DNA of 5,350 nt from Novosphingobium sp. (GTDB taxonomy: Bacteria; Pseudomonadota; Alphaproteobacteria; Sphingomonadales; Sphingomonadaceae), in contig JAURNJ010000307.1 in the NCBI GenBank assembly GCA_030830245.1, positions 1 to 5,350 on the forward strand, read 5' to 3'. Every line of letters begins with the position of its first letter. Within the stretch, counting starts at the first letter, position 1. The translations under genes were made by a program, and so were the position numbers. This document shows, one piece after another, positions 1-5,350 of this stretch. The notes under the pieces were generated by a model. That model had not been told where the DNA came from and searched no databases. It worked only from the letters and a program-made list of their open reading frames with translations.

Positions 1-854
1 CGCGGCGAAATCTTCTGACCTGCAGGGAACACGACTTCGCCGGTCTTGGCGTCGACGATATCGAAAGCCGGCTTCACACCGCGCCACTGATCGGCAACGA
101 AAGGCCGCAACCAGCCATCGCCGGGGCCGCGCTTCCAGAGCACGGTGTCGTAGAAATGGTCGAGAATCGCCTCGTCATCGAGACCGAGCGCATAAAGCAA
201 TGCAGTGACCGGCAGCTTGCGCTTGCGGTCGATACGCACATTGACGATGTCCTTGGCGTCGAATTCGAAATCGAGCCACGAGCCGCGATAGGGAATGACG
301 CGCGCGGCGAACAGGAACTTGCCTGAAGAGTGCGTCTTGCCACGGTCGTGATCGAACAGCACGCCGGGCGAACGGTGCATCTGGCTGACGATCACGCGCT
401 CGGTGCCATTGATGATGAAGGTGCCGTTCTCGGTCATGAGCGGCATGTCGCCCATGTAGACGTCCTGCTCCTTGATATCGAGCACCGAACGGGTCTCGGT
501 CTCGGCATCGACCTCGAACACGATCAGGCGCAGCGTGACCTTCATCGGCGCGGCATAGGTTATGCCTCGCTGGCGGCACTCAGTGGTGTCGTACTTCGGG
601 TCTTCGAGTTCGTAGTGGACGAAATCGAGTTCGCTTGTCCCGGCGAAATCACGGATCGGGAAAACCGAGCCCAGCGTCTTTTCCAGACCGGAGATATAAC
701 CGGTCGTCTTGTCCGAACGCAGGAACTGCTCATAGCTTTCGCGCTGCACCTCGATGAGGTTCGGCATCGAGACCACTTCGTGGATGTCGCCGAAAATCTT
801 GCGAATGCGCTTCTTGGCCGAAGACCGGGCTTCGCTGGCTGGCTTGTTCGCCAT
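1..854 (-). CDS. rpoB: RNA polymerase beta subunit RpoB, N-terminal part (runs off left edge)
   Basis: Encodes the start of the beta subunit of DNA-dependent RNA polymerase, part of the catalytic core that transcribes all genes. 284 complete codons are visible, about a fifth of a usual RpoB of roughly 1,350-1,400 residues. The frame is open without a stop to the window edge. Recognisable beta1/beta2-lobe segments are KKRIRKIFG (residues 14-22), [16 protein letters not shown] (30-45), [20 protein letters not shown] (135-154), RSPGV (161-165, matching the N-terminal rifampicin-resistance cluster of RpoB), GKTHSSGK (172-179) and [12 protein letters not shown] (188-199). The ATG at 854 gives the expected sphingomonad-type N-terminus; a purine tract AAAGAGG at 866-872 lies 11 bases upstream as the ribosome site. 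The gene points away from rplJ-rplL rather than following rplL. A near-consensus promoter lies about 230 bases upstream. Confidence 0.98.
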   Translation of the reverse strand, partial: MANKPASEARSSAKKRIRKIFGDIHEVVSMPNLIEVQRESYEQFLRSDKTTGYISGLEKTLGSVFPIRDFAGTSELDFVHYELEDPKYDTTECRQRGITYAAPMKVTLRLIVFEVDAETETRSVLDIKEQDVYMGDMPLMTENGTFIINGTERVIVSQMHRSPGVLFDHDRGKTHSSGKFLFAARVIPYRGSWLDFEFDAKDIVNVRIDRKRKLPVTALLYALGLDDEAILDHFYDTVLWKRGPGDGWLRPFVADQWRGVKPAFDIVDAKTGEVVFPAGQKISP

Positions 855-1077
855 GGGAGATCGTGCCTCTTTAGTTTAATGCCGGGGGCAAGATACCGCC
901 CGGTCAATTCGCCTCACGCGATAGGAAGCCACCGATACACATGCATGACCCTATCCACGCGCTTCCCGAACCGGGAAACGACGGCCAGCAGCCTGATGCG
1001 TCAGATGGAAAATCCGCCGGTTCCTTCCCGGGCAAGTCCCCGCGCCTGGACATGCCTTGCTCGAACCTGAGAATCGA
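855..1077 (-). promoter_or_regulatory. Long 5' leader of rpoB (inferred transcript start to ATG)
   Basis: If the promoter at 1084-1112 is used, rpoB mRNA carries an untranslated leader of about 220 bases. It contains short inverted repeats: TTCCCG/CGGGAA at 963-968 and 972-977 with a 3-base loop, CTGA/TCAG at 993-996 and 1001-1004, and CCGGG/CCCGG arms in 882-903 just upstream of the ribosome site. I do not recognise a named RNA family, and no small ORF in it is convincing. The leader length and folding are inferred from the promoter position. Confidence 0.4.
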
Positions 1078-1083
1078 AGCGCT

Positions 1084-1112
1084 CATATAGGGTTGGCGGC
1101 TCTTTGTGTCAA
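1084..1112 (-). promoter_or_regulatory. Housekeeping (sigma-70-type) promoter for rpoB
   Basis: Read on the minus strand, TTGACA (1112-1107) is followed by a 17-base spacer and TATATG (1089-1084). This is a perfect -35 box with optimal spacing and a -10 box matching the start of TATAAT. Transcription would start near 1077 and run into rpoB. It is the best promoter in the window and replaces the promoters rpoB normally shares with rplKAJL. A second TTGACG lies just upstream at 1134-1129 but has no -10 partner. Confidence 0.75.
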
Positions 1113-1318
1113 ACCGGCAGCACTAAAACGTCAATTGCCTTCCGTCATTCCTGCGCAAGGCACATCTGACTGCAACACTCCCGCCTTTGCCAAAAGCCCG
1201 AAAGCCCAGCCCAACCGGGCAACGGACCACGAAATCGCGATACGACGCCATGGGCCTGCCGATCCGCGATTGATTACGTGCGCACGGATTACTTTGCGGC
1301 CGATTGCCGCGCAAAACC
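1113..1318. other. Spacer between the two divergent promoters, no gene seen
   Basis: About 206 bases separate the rpoB promoter from the rplJ promoter candidate. Open frames here on both strands have low-complexity, arginine- and proline-rich translations with no recognisable domain or ribosome site. The stretch does contain inverted repeats: the perfect 10-base palindrome CGTGCGCACG at 1277-1286, the palindrome ATCGCGAT at 1234-1241, and TTGCG...CGCAA arms at 1294-1298 and 1310-1314, the last ending 4 bases before the candidate rplJ -35 box. These could be regulator sites, but nothing identifies a protein. Confidence 0.5.
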
Positions 1319-1346
1319 TTGACTTGCGCACGCGCACTGCTAAGGC
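1319..1346 (+). promoter_or_regulatory. Candidate promoter for rplJ-rplL
   Basis: TTGACT (1319-1324) is followed 16 bases later by TAAGGC (1341-1346). The -35 box is good (CTTGAC context, common in alphaproteobacteria). The -10 box is weak and the spacing one base short. Its position is apt: the predicted start near 1353 lies about 20 bases before the L10-leader-like fold, so the whole fold would be transcribed. No better candidate is visible between 1260 and 1590. Confidence 0.4.
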
Positions 1347-1371
1347 CCGGCCCGACCGCTCCGGCGGTCAT

Positions 1372-1428
1372 CCGTCCGAGACAGTTGGTGGCCCGGGTTT
1401 GCCGGTCCTTAATTTCCAGCCTAGACGG
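1372..1428 (+). promoter_or_regulatory. L10-leader-like RNA element upstream of rplJ
   Basis: The rplJ leader folds as nested helices. CCGTC (1372-1376) pairs with GACGG (1424-1428). An asymmetric internal loop follows, CGAGACA (1377-1383) against CTA (1421-1423), as expected of a kink-turn. Then GTTGG (1384-1388) pairs with CCAGC (1416-1420), and an apical GG-C-CCGG / CCGG-T-CC stem occupies about 1390-1408. This arrangement and the wording CCGTCCGAGACAGTTGGTGG resemble the L10_leader family, the site where L10-L12 complex binds its own mRNA to repress rplJL. The pairing is seen directly; the family assignment is from memory of the pattern and its location before rplJ. Confidence 0.65.
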
Positions 1429-1488
1429 GGCAAAGAGATTTCAGGGGTGAGCCTTGCGAGGCGTGCCTCCTTTCCGCGTTTACGCGGG

Positions 1489-1586
1489 TACTCCTTCCCC
1501 TTCGACGGACTCGTTCGCGCCCCTTGCGGGGCGCGTGCAACGCAGCCGGTCGTCTGCCCCAAGCGGGCGGCCAAAACGAAGGAGTA
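1489..1586 (+). promoter_or_regulatory. Possible Shine-Dalgarno-sequestering switch in the rplJ leader
   Basis: TACTCCTTC (1489-1497) is perfectly complementary over 9 bases to GAAGGAGTA (1578-1586), which contains the rplJ ribosome-binding site. Pairing would hide the start region of rplJ. The intervening bases include the 8-base-pair hairpin at 1516-1535, which would shorten the loop. A second anti-Shine-Dalgarno tract, CTCCTT at 1467-1472, could compete. In the established model of L10 autoregulation in E. coli, L10 binding upstream stabilises a structure that blocks rplJ translation; this complementarity could be the effector part here. The pairing is seen; its regulatory use is inferred. 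Confidence 0.45.
1516..1535 (+). other. GC-only hairpin in the rplJ leader
   Basis: CGCGCCCC (1516-1523) pairs perfectly with GGGGCGCG (1528-1535) around a TTGC loop. No T-run follows, so it is not a standard intrinsic terminator. It sits 55 bases before the rplJ start, inside the proposed Shine-Dalgarno-masking loop. Confidence 0.7.
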
Positions 1587-1590
1587 AGGC

Positions 1591-2106
1591 ATGGATCGTT
1601 CGCAAAAAGCCGAATCGGTTGCCCAGCTCAACGCAACCTTCAACGAGGTCGGTGTGGTGGTTGTCACCCGCAACCTCGGCCTTTCGGTGGCCCAGTCCAC
1701 CGATCTTCGGGTGAAGATGCGCGAAGCCGGTGCAACCTACAAGGTCGCGAAGAACCGTCTTGCCAGGCTCGCCATCGCCAATACCGACTATGACGGTATC
1801 GGCGACATGCTCACCGGACCCACCGCGCTCGCCACTTCGGTCGACCCGGTGGCCGCCGCCAAGGTGGCGGTGGAATTCGCCAAGACGAACGACAAGCTCG
1901 AAATCGTCGGCGGATCGATGGGCACGCAGGTTCTGAATGCGGAAGGGATCAAGGCGCTCGCCTCGATGCCTTCGCTGGACGAACTGCGCGGCACGCTGGT
2001 TGGCCTCCTCAACGCCCCGGCGACGAAGATCGCCCAGCTTTCGACCGCTCCGGCGGCCAAGCTGGCCCGCGTCTTCGGTGCCTACGGCGCCAAGGAAGCC
2101 GCATAA
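1591..2106 (+). CDS. rplJ: 50S ribosomal protein L10
   Basis: L10 anchors the flexible L7/L12 stalk on the large ribosomal subunit, binding 23S rRNA with its N-terminal domain and L7/L12 dimers with its C-terminal helix. The product is 171 residues, normal for the family (about 165-180). The N-terminal domain shows the typical opening [17 protein letters not shown] and the rRNA-binding region [12 protein letters not shown] (50-61). The C-terminal part (about 128-171, [20 protein letters not shown] onward) is the helix that carries L7/L12. An AAGGAG ribosome site (1579-1584) lies 6 bases before the ATG. It forms a unit with rplL, 78 bases downstream. The preceding leader appears suited to feedback repression by the L10-L12 complex. 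rplK and rplA do not precede it directly; divergent rpoB does. Confidence 0.97.
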   Translation: MDRSQKAESVAQLNATFNEVGVVVVTRNLGLSVAQSTDLRVKMREAGATYKVAKNRLARLAIANTDYDGIGDMLTGPTALATSVDPVAAAKVAVEFAKTNDKLEIVGGSMGTQVLNAEGIKALASMPSLDELRGTLVGLLNAPATKIAQLSTAPAAKLARVFGAYGAKEAA

Positions 2107-2184
2107 CGGATTTCGCAAGAGAACATCGGGCCGTGGCGCGACATGGATCGCACGCGGCCAAACCGAAAGATTGGAGTAATCAAA

Positions 2185-2562
2185 ATGGCCGACATTCAGA
2201 AGATCGTAGACGAACTGTCGCAGCTCACCGTTCTGGAAGCTGCTGAACTCGCCAAGGCGCTTGAAGAAGCATGGGGCGTTTCCGCCGCTGCCGCGGTTGC
2301 CGTGGCTGCACCTGCCGCTGCTGGTGGCGCCGCCGCAGCCGCTGAAGAGCAGACCGAATTCGACGTCATCCTCACCGGCGACGGCGGCAAGAAGATCCAG
2401 GTCATCAAGGAAGTCCGCGCCATCACCGGCTTGGGCCTCGCCGAAGCCAAGACCCTGGTCGAAAGCGCGCCCAAGGCTGTCAAGGAAGGCGTGAACAAGG
2501 CCGAGGCCGAAGATATCAAGAAGAAGATCGAAGAAGCCGGCGGCACCGTCGAGCTGAAGTAA
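2185..2562 (+). CDS. rplL: 50S ribosomal protein L7/L12
   Basis: L7/L12 is the multi-copy stalk protein that recruits and stimulates translation GTPases (EF-Tu, EF-G, IF2, RF3). The product is 125 residues, the usual length. The N-terminal dimerisation domain is [20 protein letters not shown] and following (1-32). An Ala-rich flexible hinge follows (about 36-55). The C-terminal factor-binding domain starts at [10 protein letters not shown] and contains [20 protein letters not shown], with the conserved Lys, Gly and Leu residues that contact GTPases. The ATG at 2185 is chosen over an in-frame ATG at 2143 because it starts the conserved MADI sequence and has GGAG (2173-2176) 8 bases upstream; the earlier start would add 14 unrelated residues. 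It is cotranscribed with rplJ and followed by a terminator, not by rpoB. Confidence 0.97.
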   Translation: MADIQKIVDELSQLTVLEAAELAKALEEAWGVSAAAAVAVAAPAAAGGAAAAAEEQTEFDVILTGDGGKKIQVIKEVRAITGLGLAEAKTLVESAPKAVKEGVNKAEAEDIKKKIEEAGGTVELK

Positions 2563-2578
2563 TCGCACGATTACACTC

Positions 2579-2595
2579 GATCTCCTCGAGAGATC
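2579..2595 (+). other. Small hairpin after rplL
   Basis: GATCTC (2579-2584) pairs with GAGATC (2590-2595) around a CTCGA loop, 16 bases after the rplL stop and just before the terminator. It may protect the 3' end or pause polymerase; no known family. Confidence 0.4.
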
Positions 2596-2600
2596 ACCAG

Positions 2601-2630
2601 AAAGGCGGCTCCTTGCGGGGCCGCCTTTTT
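2601..2630 (+). terminator. Strong intrinsic terminator of rplJ-rplL
   Basis: A 12-base-pair stem (AAAGGCGGCTCC, 2601-2612, with GGGGCCGCCTTT, 2617-2628; one T-G wobble) closes a TTGC loop and runs into TTTTT (2626-2630). It lies 38 bases after the rplL stop. On the opposite strand the same stem is followed only by TTT, so it could serve rluE from the other side but more weakly. The 120 bases from 2631 to the rluE stop hold nothing I recognise. Confidence 0.92.
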
Positions 2631-2749
2631 CTGTATCGAGGCAGAGACGCTGCCTGCCGGAAACGATGCCGCCGCACTCCTCGCCAATGTCGTCGCGACA
2701 GGTGCGATCCAGTCAGTGCCCAACAAAAGGCGCATAGGCCCGGTCGAGC

Positions 2750-3301
2750 TTAGACGTTCACTTCGCGCCATTCCCCCGGCGCGATCCCTTCGAGTGTCCA
2801 GTCCCCCACCCGCCAGCGCACCAGACGCAGCGTCGGCAGGCCGACGGCTGCCGTCATCCGCCTGACCTGCCGGTTGCGGCCTTCGGTTATGGTCAGCGAC
2901 AGCCAGCAATCGGGCACGGACTTGCGATAGCGCACCGGCGGATCACGCGGCCAAAGGGCGGGCGGCGCAATCGCCTCTGCCCTCGCCGGGCGAGTTATCC
3001 CGTCCTTGAGGAGGACGCCATTGCGCAAGCTCGTCAGCGCCGCTTCGCTCGCTTCTCCTTCGATCTGCACGAGATAGGTCTTGGCCAGCTTGTGCTTCGG
3101 ATCGGCGATGCGCGCCTGCAGGCGCCCGTCATCGGTAAGCAGCAGCAACCCTTCGCTGTCGCGGTCCAATCTTCCCGCAGGGTAAAAGCCGGGCAGCTCG
3201 ATGTAGTCCGACAGCGTCGAGCGCTCCGAGCCCGCATTGCCCTTGTCTGTGAACTGGCTGAGCACGCCCCACGGCTTGTTGAAGAGGATCAAGCGGGCCA
3301 T
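2750..3301 (-). CDS. rluE: 23S rRNA pseudouridine synthase, RluE type (RsuA/RluB/E/F family)
   Basis: Isomerises a uridine of 23S rRNA to pseudouridine; E. coli RluE acts on U2457 near the peptidyl-transferase region. The 183-residue product opens with [19 protein letters not shown] (the family's strand with NKP), then [18 protein letters not shown] (42-59) with the catalytic Asp46 in GRLD. Later motifs are [15 protein letters not shown] (116-130), a RluE-specific stretch, and [15 protein letters not shown] (140-154), the conserved RNA-binding loop. No S4 domain is present, as in RluE and unlike RsuA/RluB/RluF. The ATG at 3301 is preferred over one at 3346: it starts the conserved protein and lies 8 bases after the DUF2189 stop, whereas the longer form would overlap that gene with an unconserved tail. 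It is last in a three-gene minus-strand operon. The ribosome site is weak (AAGCGGGG), so translational coupling is plausible. Confidence 0.92.
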   Translation of the reverse strand: MARLILFNKPWGVLSQFTDKGNAGSERSTLSDYIELPGFYPAGRLDRDSEGLLLLTDDGRLQARIADPKHKLAKTYLVQIEGEASEAALTSLRNGVLLKDGITRPARAEAIAPPALWPRDPPVRYRKSVPDCWLSLTITEGRNRQVRRMTAAVGLPTLRLVRWRVGDWTLEGIAPGEWREVNV

Positions 3302-3309
3302 CGCCCCGC

Positions 3310-4083
3310 TTAGCCGGTTTCCACCGTCCGGCGATAGAGGTGCCATGTTGCGTGACCAAGCACCGGCAGCAGCACCAGCAGGCCGAGGAACAGCGGCAAC
3401 ATGGCGAGGAACAGCGTCACCGCGATCACAAAGGCCCAGACGCGCAGTACCAGCCGGTTGGCGCGCAAAGCCCGCATCGAGGTGATGATGGCGGTAATGA
3501 AATCGACATCGCGATCGACCAGCATCGGCAGACTGAACAGGGTCACAGCGTAGAAGGCGTAAGCGATCAGGGCGCCGACCGCACCGCCGACAAGCAGCAT
3601 CGCGATTCCCGCCTCGGTGCGGAACACCTCCAGCGATTCCGAGCCAATGCCGGATTCGGCCATGAACACCGCAAAGATAGTGTGGGCAATGATGATCCAG
3701 AAGCTGAGACCGACGAAGATGATCCCGCCCATCAGGATCAGTTGCTCGTCACCGCGACCGCGCAATGCCCCCAGCACCGCGCCCCAGGTCACCGGCAGGC
3801 CTGCCTCGCGCCGGCGGCTAACCTCGTATAACCCGACTGCGGCAAAGGGCGCGAACAGCGGAAAGGCAGCTGCCGAAGGGATCAGCCAGACTGCCTCGCC
3901 ACGGATCAGCAGTGCATGGCTGAGCGCCAGCCCCGCGATGACATAGATCGCGCCGAAGAACAGGCCATGGGCCGGACAGGCCCGGAAATCGGCCCAGCCT
4001 TCAGCAAGTGCCGCGCGGAGATCGCGCAGCGAAAGTTCGCGCAGGGCCGATTGCCCGTTTGCAGCATGAACTTCTCCGACCAT
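3310..4083 (-). CDS. DUF2189-family multi-pass inner-membrane protein
   Basis: The 257-residue product is an integral membrane protein of unknown function. Its N-terminal segment [20 protein letters not shown] (20-39) followed by GLFFGAIYV is the signature I associate with DUF2189 proteins of alphaproteobacteria. Hydrophobic stretches at about 41-60, 66-86, 116-140, 158-184 and 213-243 suggest five or six membrane segments. The end HATWHLYRR (244-252) is also typical. It has no signal peptide and no visible enzymatic motif. A purine-rich ribosome site (GGGAGGGGAG) precedes the ATG at 4083. It starts 61 bases after the end of the pagL-like frame and is followed 8 bases later by rluE, so it is the middle gene of an operon. 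The family call is from memory of the motif; the function is unknown. Confidence 0.85.
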   Translation of the reverse strand: MVGEVHAANGQSALRELSLRDLRAALAEGWADFRACPAHGLFFGAIYVIAGLALSHALLIRGEAVWLIPSAAAFPLFAPFAAVGLYEVSRRREAGLPVTWGAVLGALRGRGDEQLILMGGIIFVGLSFWIIIAHTIFAVFMAESGIGSESLEVFRTEAGIAMLLVGGAVGALIAYAFYAVTLFSLPMLVDRDVDFITAIITSMRALRANRLVLRVWAFVIAVTLFLAMLPLFLGLLVLLPVLGHATWHLYRRTVETG

Positions 4084-4144
4084 GGCTCCCCTCCCAGTCG
4101 AATTTGCCCGAAAGTTGCCTCAAGATCGTCGGCGTATCAAGCCA

Positions 4145-4681
4145 TCACTGCTTCCAGTTCAACCGCAAGCCCATCATGTCGATGCCCGGGGTCTGTTCGC
4201 CAAAGATCATGGCATGGCTGACATGCATCTAGCTGGCCTCCACCGAAAGCTTGCCGGTCGCGCGCCAGCCAAGGCCCAGCTCGGGTTCGAACAGCACCCG
4301 GCTGCCCAATCCCCGGTCGCGACCATTGGCCGGATCGGCCCGGTGCGTGTCGCCATCGTGGAAGACAATGGCGACGGCAGGCCGCAGATAGAGTCGGCCC
4401 TTGCCAAGGGTCCAGCTCAGCCCCGCACCGGCAAACGAGGTATCGCCCGAGGTATTGACCGAGGCGATGACATAGGGTGCGGGCCTGCCGATCGCCTTCC
4501 AGCGCTCGATCGGTTTGAAACGATAGCCCACCGCAATGTCCGAGCCCTCCTCGGCGACCTTGAGCGTGAGCAGCGTATCGACTTCGTGCGCATAGAGCCC
4601 GGCAAACAGTTCGTCGGCCTGTGCAGGGGCAAGCGGCAACAGTGCGGCGAAAAGCGCCAGCAGGCGGCATACGGTCCTCAT
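4145..4681 (-). pseudogene. PagL-like lipid A deacylase (acyloxyacyl hydrolase) interrupted by an in-frame TAG
   Basis: PagL-type enzymes are small outer-membrane beta-barrels that remove the 3-O acyl chain of lipid A. The ATG at 4681 gives a clear signal peptide (MRTVCRLLALFAALLPLAPA, then QA; cleavage after AQA, residue 22). The mature part, DELFAGLYAHEVDT, and the segments AGAGLSWTLGKGRLYLRPAV and SRVLFEPELGLGWRATGKLS look like sphingomonad acyloxyacyl hydrolases. A TAG at 4231-4229 (codon 151) ends the frame after SVEAS. Reading on in the same frame gives MHVSHAMIFGEQTPGID (152-168) and MMGLRLNWKQ, then TGA at 4147-4145. That tail carries the His-x-Ser active-site motif (His153, Ser155) and the likely acidic partner Asp168. 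The 150-residue product would lack the catalytic residues and last barrel strand. An ATG at 4780 would add 33 unconserved residues. It is first in an operon with the DUF2189 gene and rluE. The family call is good; whether the stop is real is open. Confidence 0.72.
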
Positions 4682-4829
4682 CGCAAATGCATGTGCCTGA
4701 AATGGACGAGCAAGTCGTTTACGGGCCGAGCCTAAAACGGCGCTGTCCCGGCTTCGCACACCACGGGTTGCAATCGTCAACGCCGCTCGGCCCCTATCGC
4801 GCCAACCCGGACACGCCTAAGGGCTGTGC
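4682..4829. other. Divergent intergenic region between pagL-like gene and MATE gene
   Basis: These 148 bases must hold the start signals for both flanking genes. TTGACG occurs on the minus strand (4780-4775), but no acceptable -10 box follows at 16-18 bases. On the plus strand, TTGCAA (4768-4773) has no well-spaced -10 box. The promoters are therefore not assigned. Confidence 0.4.
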
Positions 4830-5350
4830 ATGAGCGCGCCCGACACCCCGGCAACGATGCGCGGCGAAATAGCCGCCAATGCCCGGCTCGCCTGGCCATT
4901 GGCGCTCGCGAACGTGCTGCAGATGCTGGTTCACGCCATCGACGTGATTTTCGTCGCGCAATTGGGGCAACAGGCTCTCGCTGCGGCAACGCTGGGCATC
5001 TCGTACTACTGGCTGGTCAATTACGGGCTTGTCGGAGTGGTCAGTGCTGTGGCCCCGTTTGTCGCCGCCGACCTTGGCAGGCGAAAGAACCCGGTGCGCG
5101 AGGTGCGCCGCGCGATGCGCATGGCAATGTGGCTGGCAGTGGCGGGCGGCACGCTCGGCATGGGGCTGGCCGCGCTTGGCGGGCCATTCTACCGCCTGAC
5201 CGGGCAGGACCCGGCGATCGCGCCGCAGGCTGCCGCCTTCCTCGCGCTCATTTCGCTCAGCATGATCCCGACACAGCTTACCACGGCGCTACGCATCTTC
5301 GTGTCGGTCATGGGCAGGCCGATCTTCGCCACCTTCATCACTGGGCTGGC
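4830..5350 (+). CDS. MATE-family multidrug/cation efflux transporter, N-terminal part (runs off right edge)
   Basis: MATE transporters (NorM/DinF type) export drugs or metabolites across the inner membrane using Na+ or H+ gradients. 173 complete codons are visible of a usual 440-480. The start LAWPLALANVLQMLVHAIDV (20-39) followed by IFVAQLGQQALAAATLG (40-56) is the hallmark N-terminal region of the family, with the ALAAATLG signature between helices 1 and 2. Further hydrophobic helices lie at about 60-82, 98-118 and 134-162, separated by the basic loop GRRKNPVREVRR (83-94). The ATG at 4830 is fixed by an in-frame TAA at 4818-4820 and has AAGGG (4819-4823) 6 bases upstream. It is divergent from the pagL-like gene. 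The substrate cannot be told from this part. Confidence 0.92.
   Translation, partial: MSAPDTPATMRGEIAANARLAWPLALANVLQMLVHAIDVIFVAQLGQQALAAATLGISYYWLVNYGLVGVVSAVAPFVAADLGRRKNPVREVRRAMRMAMWLAVAGGTLGMGLAALGGPFYRLTGQDPAIAPQAAAFLALISLSMIPTQLTTALRIFVSVMGRPIFATFITGL

Noticed and set aside
330..1070. Long plus-strand open frame of 246 codons opposite rpoB
   Set aside because: It lies antisense to the unmistakable rpoB frame; its translation is His/Arg/Asp-rich with no domain and arises from GC-rich codon bias.
904..1086. 60-codon minus-strand frame in the rpoB leader, a possible leader peptide
   Set aside because: Its ATG sits inside the -10 box of the rpoB promoter, so it would not be in the transcript. 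The internal ATG at 1053 has only a poorly spaced ribosome site and the sequence has no attenuation-type codon run.
1057..1587. Plus-strand open frame of 176 codons across the divergent control region
   Set aside because: Low-complexity translation, no ribosome site, and it overlaps the promoters and the structured rplJ leader.
2143..2184. Upstream ATG extending RplL by 14 residues
   Set aside because: The added residues are not part of L7/L12, and the ATG at 2185 has its own well-spaced GGAG.
1480..2568. Minus-strand open frame of 362 codons opposite rplJ-rplL
   Set aside because: Antisense shadow of two certain ribosomal protein genes; composition mirrors their codon use.
2571..2909. Minus-strand 112-codon frame over the rplL terminator and the rluE end
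   Set aside because: It is out of frame with rluE, covers the terminator hairpin, and shows no recognisable domain.
3340..3831. Plus-strand 163-codon frame opposite the DUF2189 gene
   Set aside because: Gln/His-rich shadow of a membrane-protein frame on the other strand, without a ribosome site or domain.
4137..4670. Alternative 177-codon minus-strand frame that reads past the TAG of the pagL-like gene
   Set aside because: It is a different frame with Cys/Arg-rich, unrecognisable sequence; the PagL-like residues before and after the TAG are in one and the same other frame, so no frameshift is needed.

Overview
The window is GC-rich DNA from an alphaproteobacterium, most likely a sphingomonad (order Sphingomonadales, Sphingomonadaceae or Erythrobacteraceae type). 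The RpoB N-terminus (KKRIRKIFG...[16 protein letters not shown]), the ribosomal proteins, and the mix of a DUF2189 membrane protein with a PagL-like lipid A deacylase all point that way. This is recognition by eye and not a database result.

Layout. (1) Positions 1-854, minus strand: the N-terminal 284 codons of rpoB (RNA polymerase beta), running off the left edge. (2) 855-1590: a 736-base divergent control region with no convincing gene. It holds a near-consensus promoter for rpoB (minus strand, TTGACA-N17-TATATG), a weaker promoter candidate for rplJ (plus strand), and a long structured rplJ leader. That leader contains a fold resembling the ribosomal L10-binding leader, a GC-only hairpin, and a 9-base segment perfectly complementary to the rplJ Shine-Dalgarno region. 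(3) 1591-2562, plus strand: rplJ (L10) and rplL (L7/L12), the ribosomal stalk genes, closed by a strong intrinsic terminator at 2601-2630. (4) 2750-4681, minus strand and convergent with rplL: a likely operon of a PagL-like lipid A deacylase, a DUF2189 multi-pass membrane protein and rluE (23S rRNA pseudouridine synthase), transcribed in that order. (5) 4830 to the right edge, plus strand and divergent from the pagL-like gene: the N-terminal third of a MATE-family efflux transporter.

Two things stand out. First, the usual rplJ-rplL-rpoB order is broken: rpoB is turned around and driven by its own promoter, and rplL ends in its own terminator. The classical read-through and attenuation coupling of stalk proteins to RNA polymerase therefore cannot work here, while a leader apparently suited to L10 feedback is kept in front of rplJ. 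Second, the pagL-like gene has an in-frame TAG at codon 151 of 178, directly before the conserved His-x-Ser active-site segment. The reading frame continues intact to a natural stop, so this is a very recent nonsense mutation, a sequencing error or a read-through site.

I see no mobile elements, CRISPR arrays, tRNA or rRNA genes, and no evidence for a wholly new multi-gene system. The most unusual content is the rewired stalk/polymerase control region.
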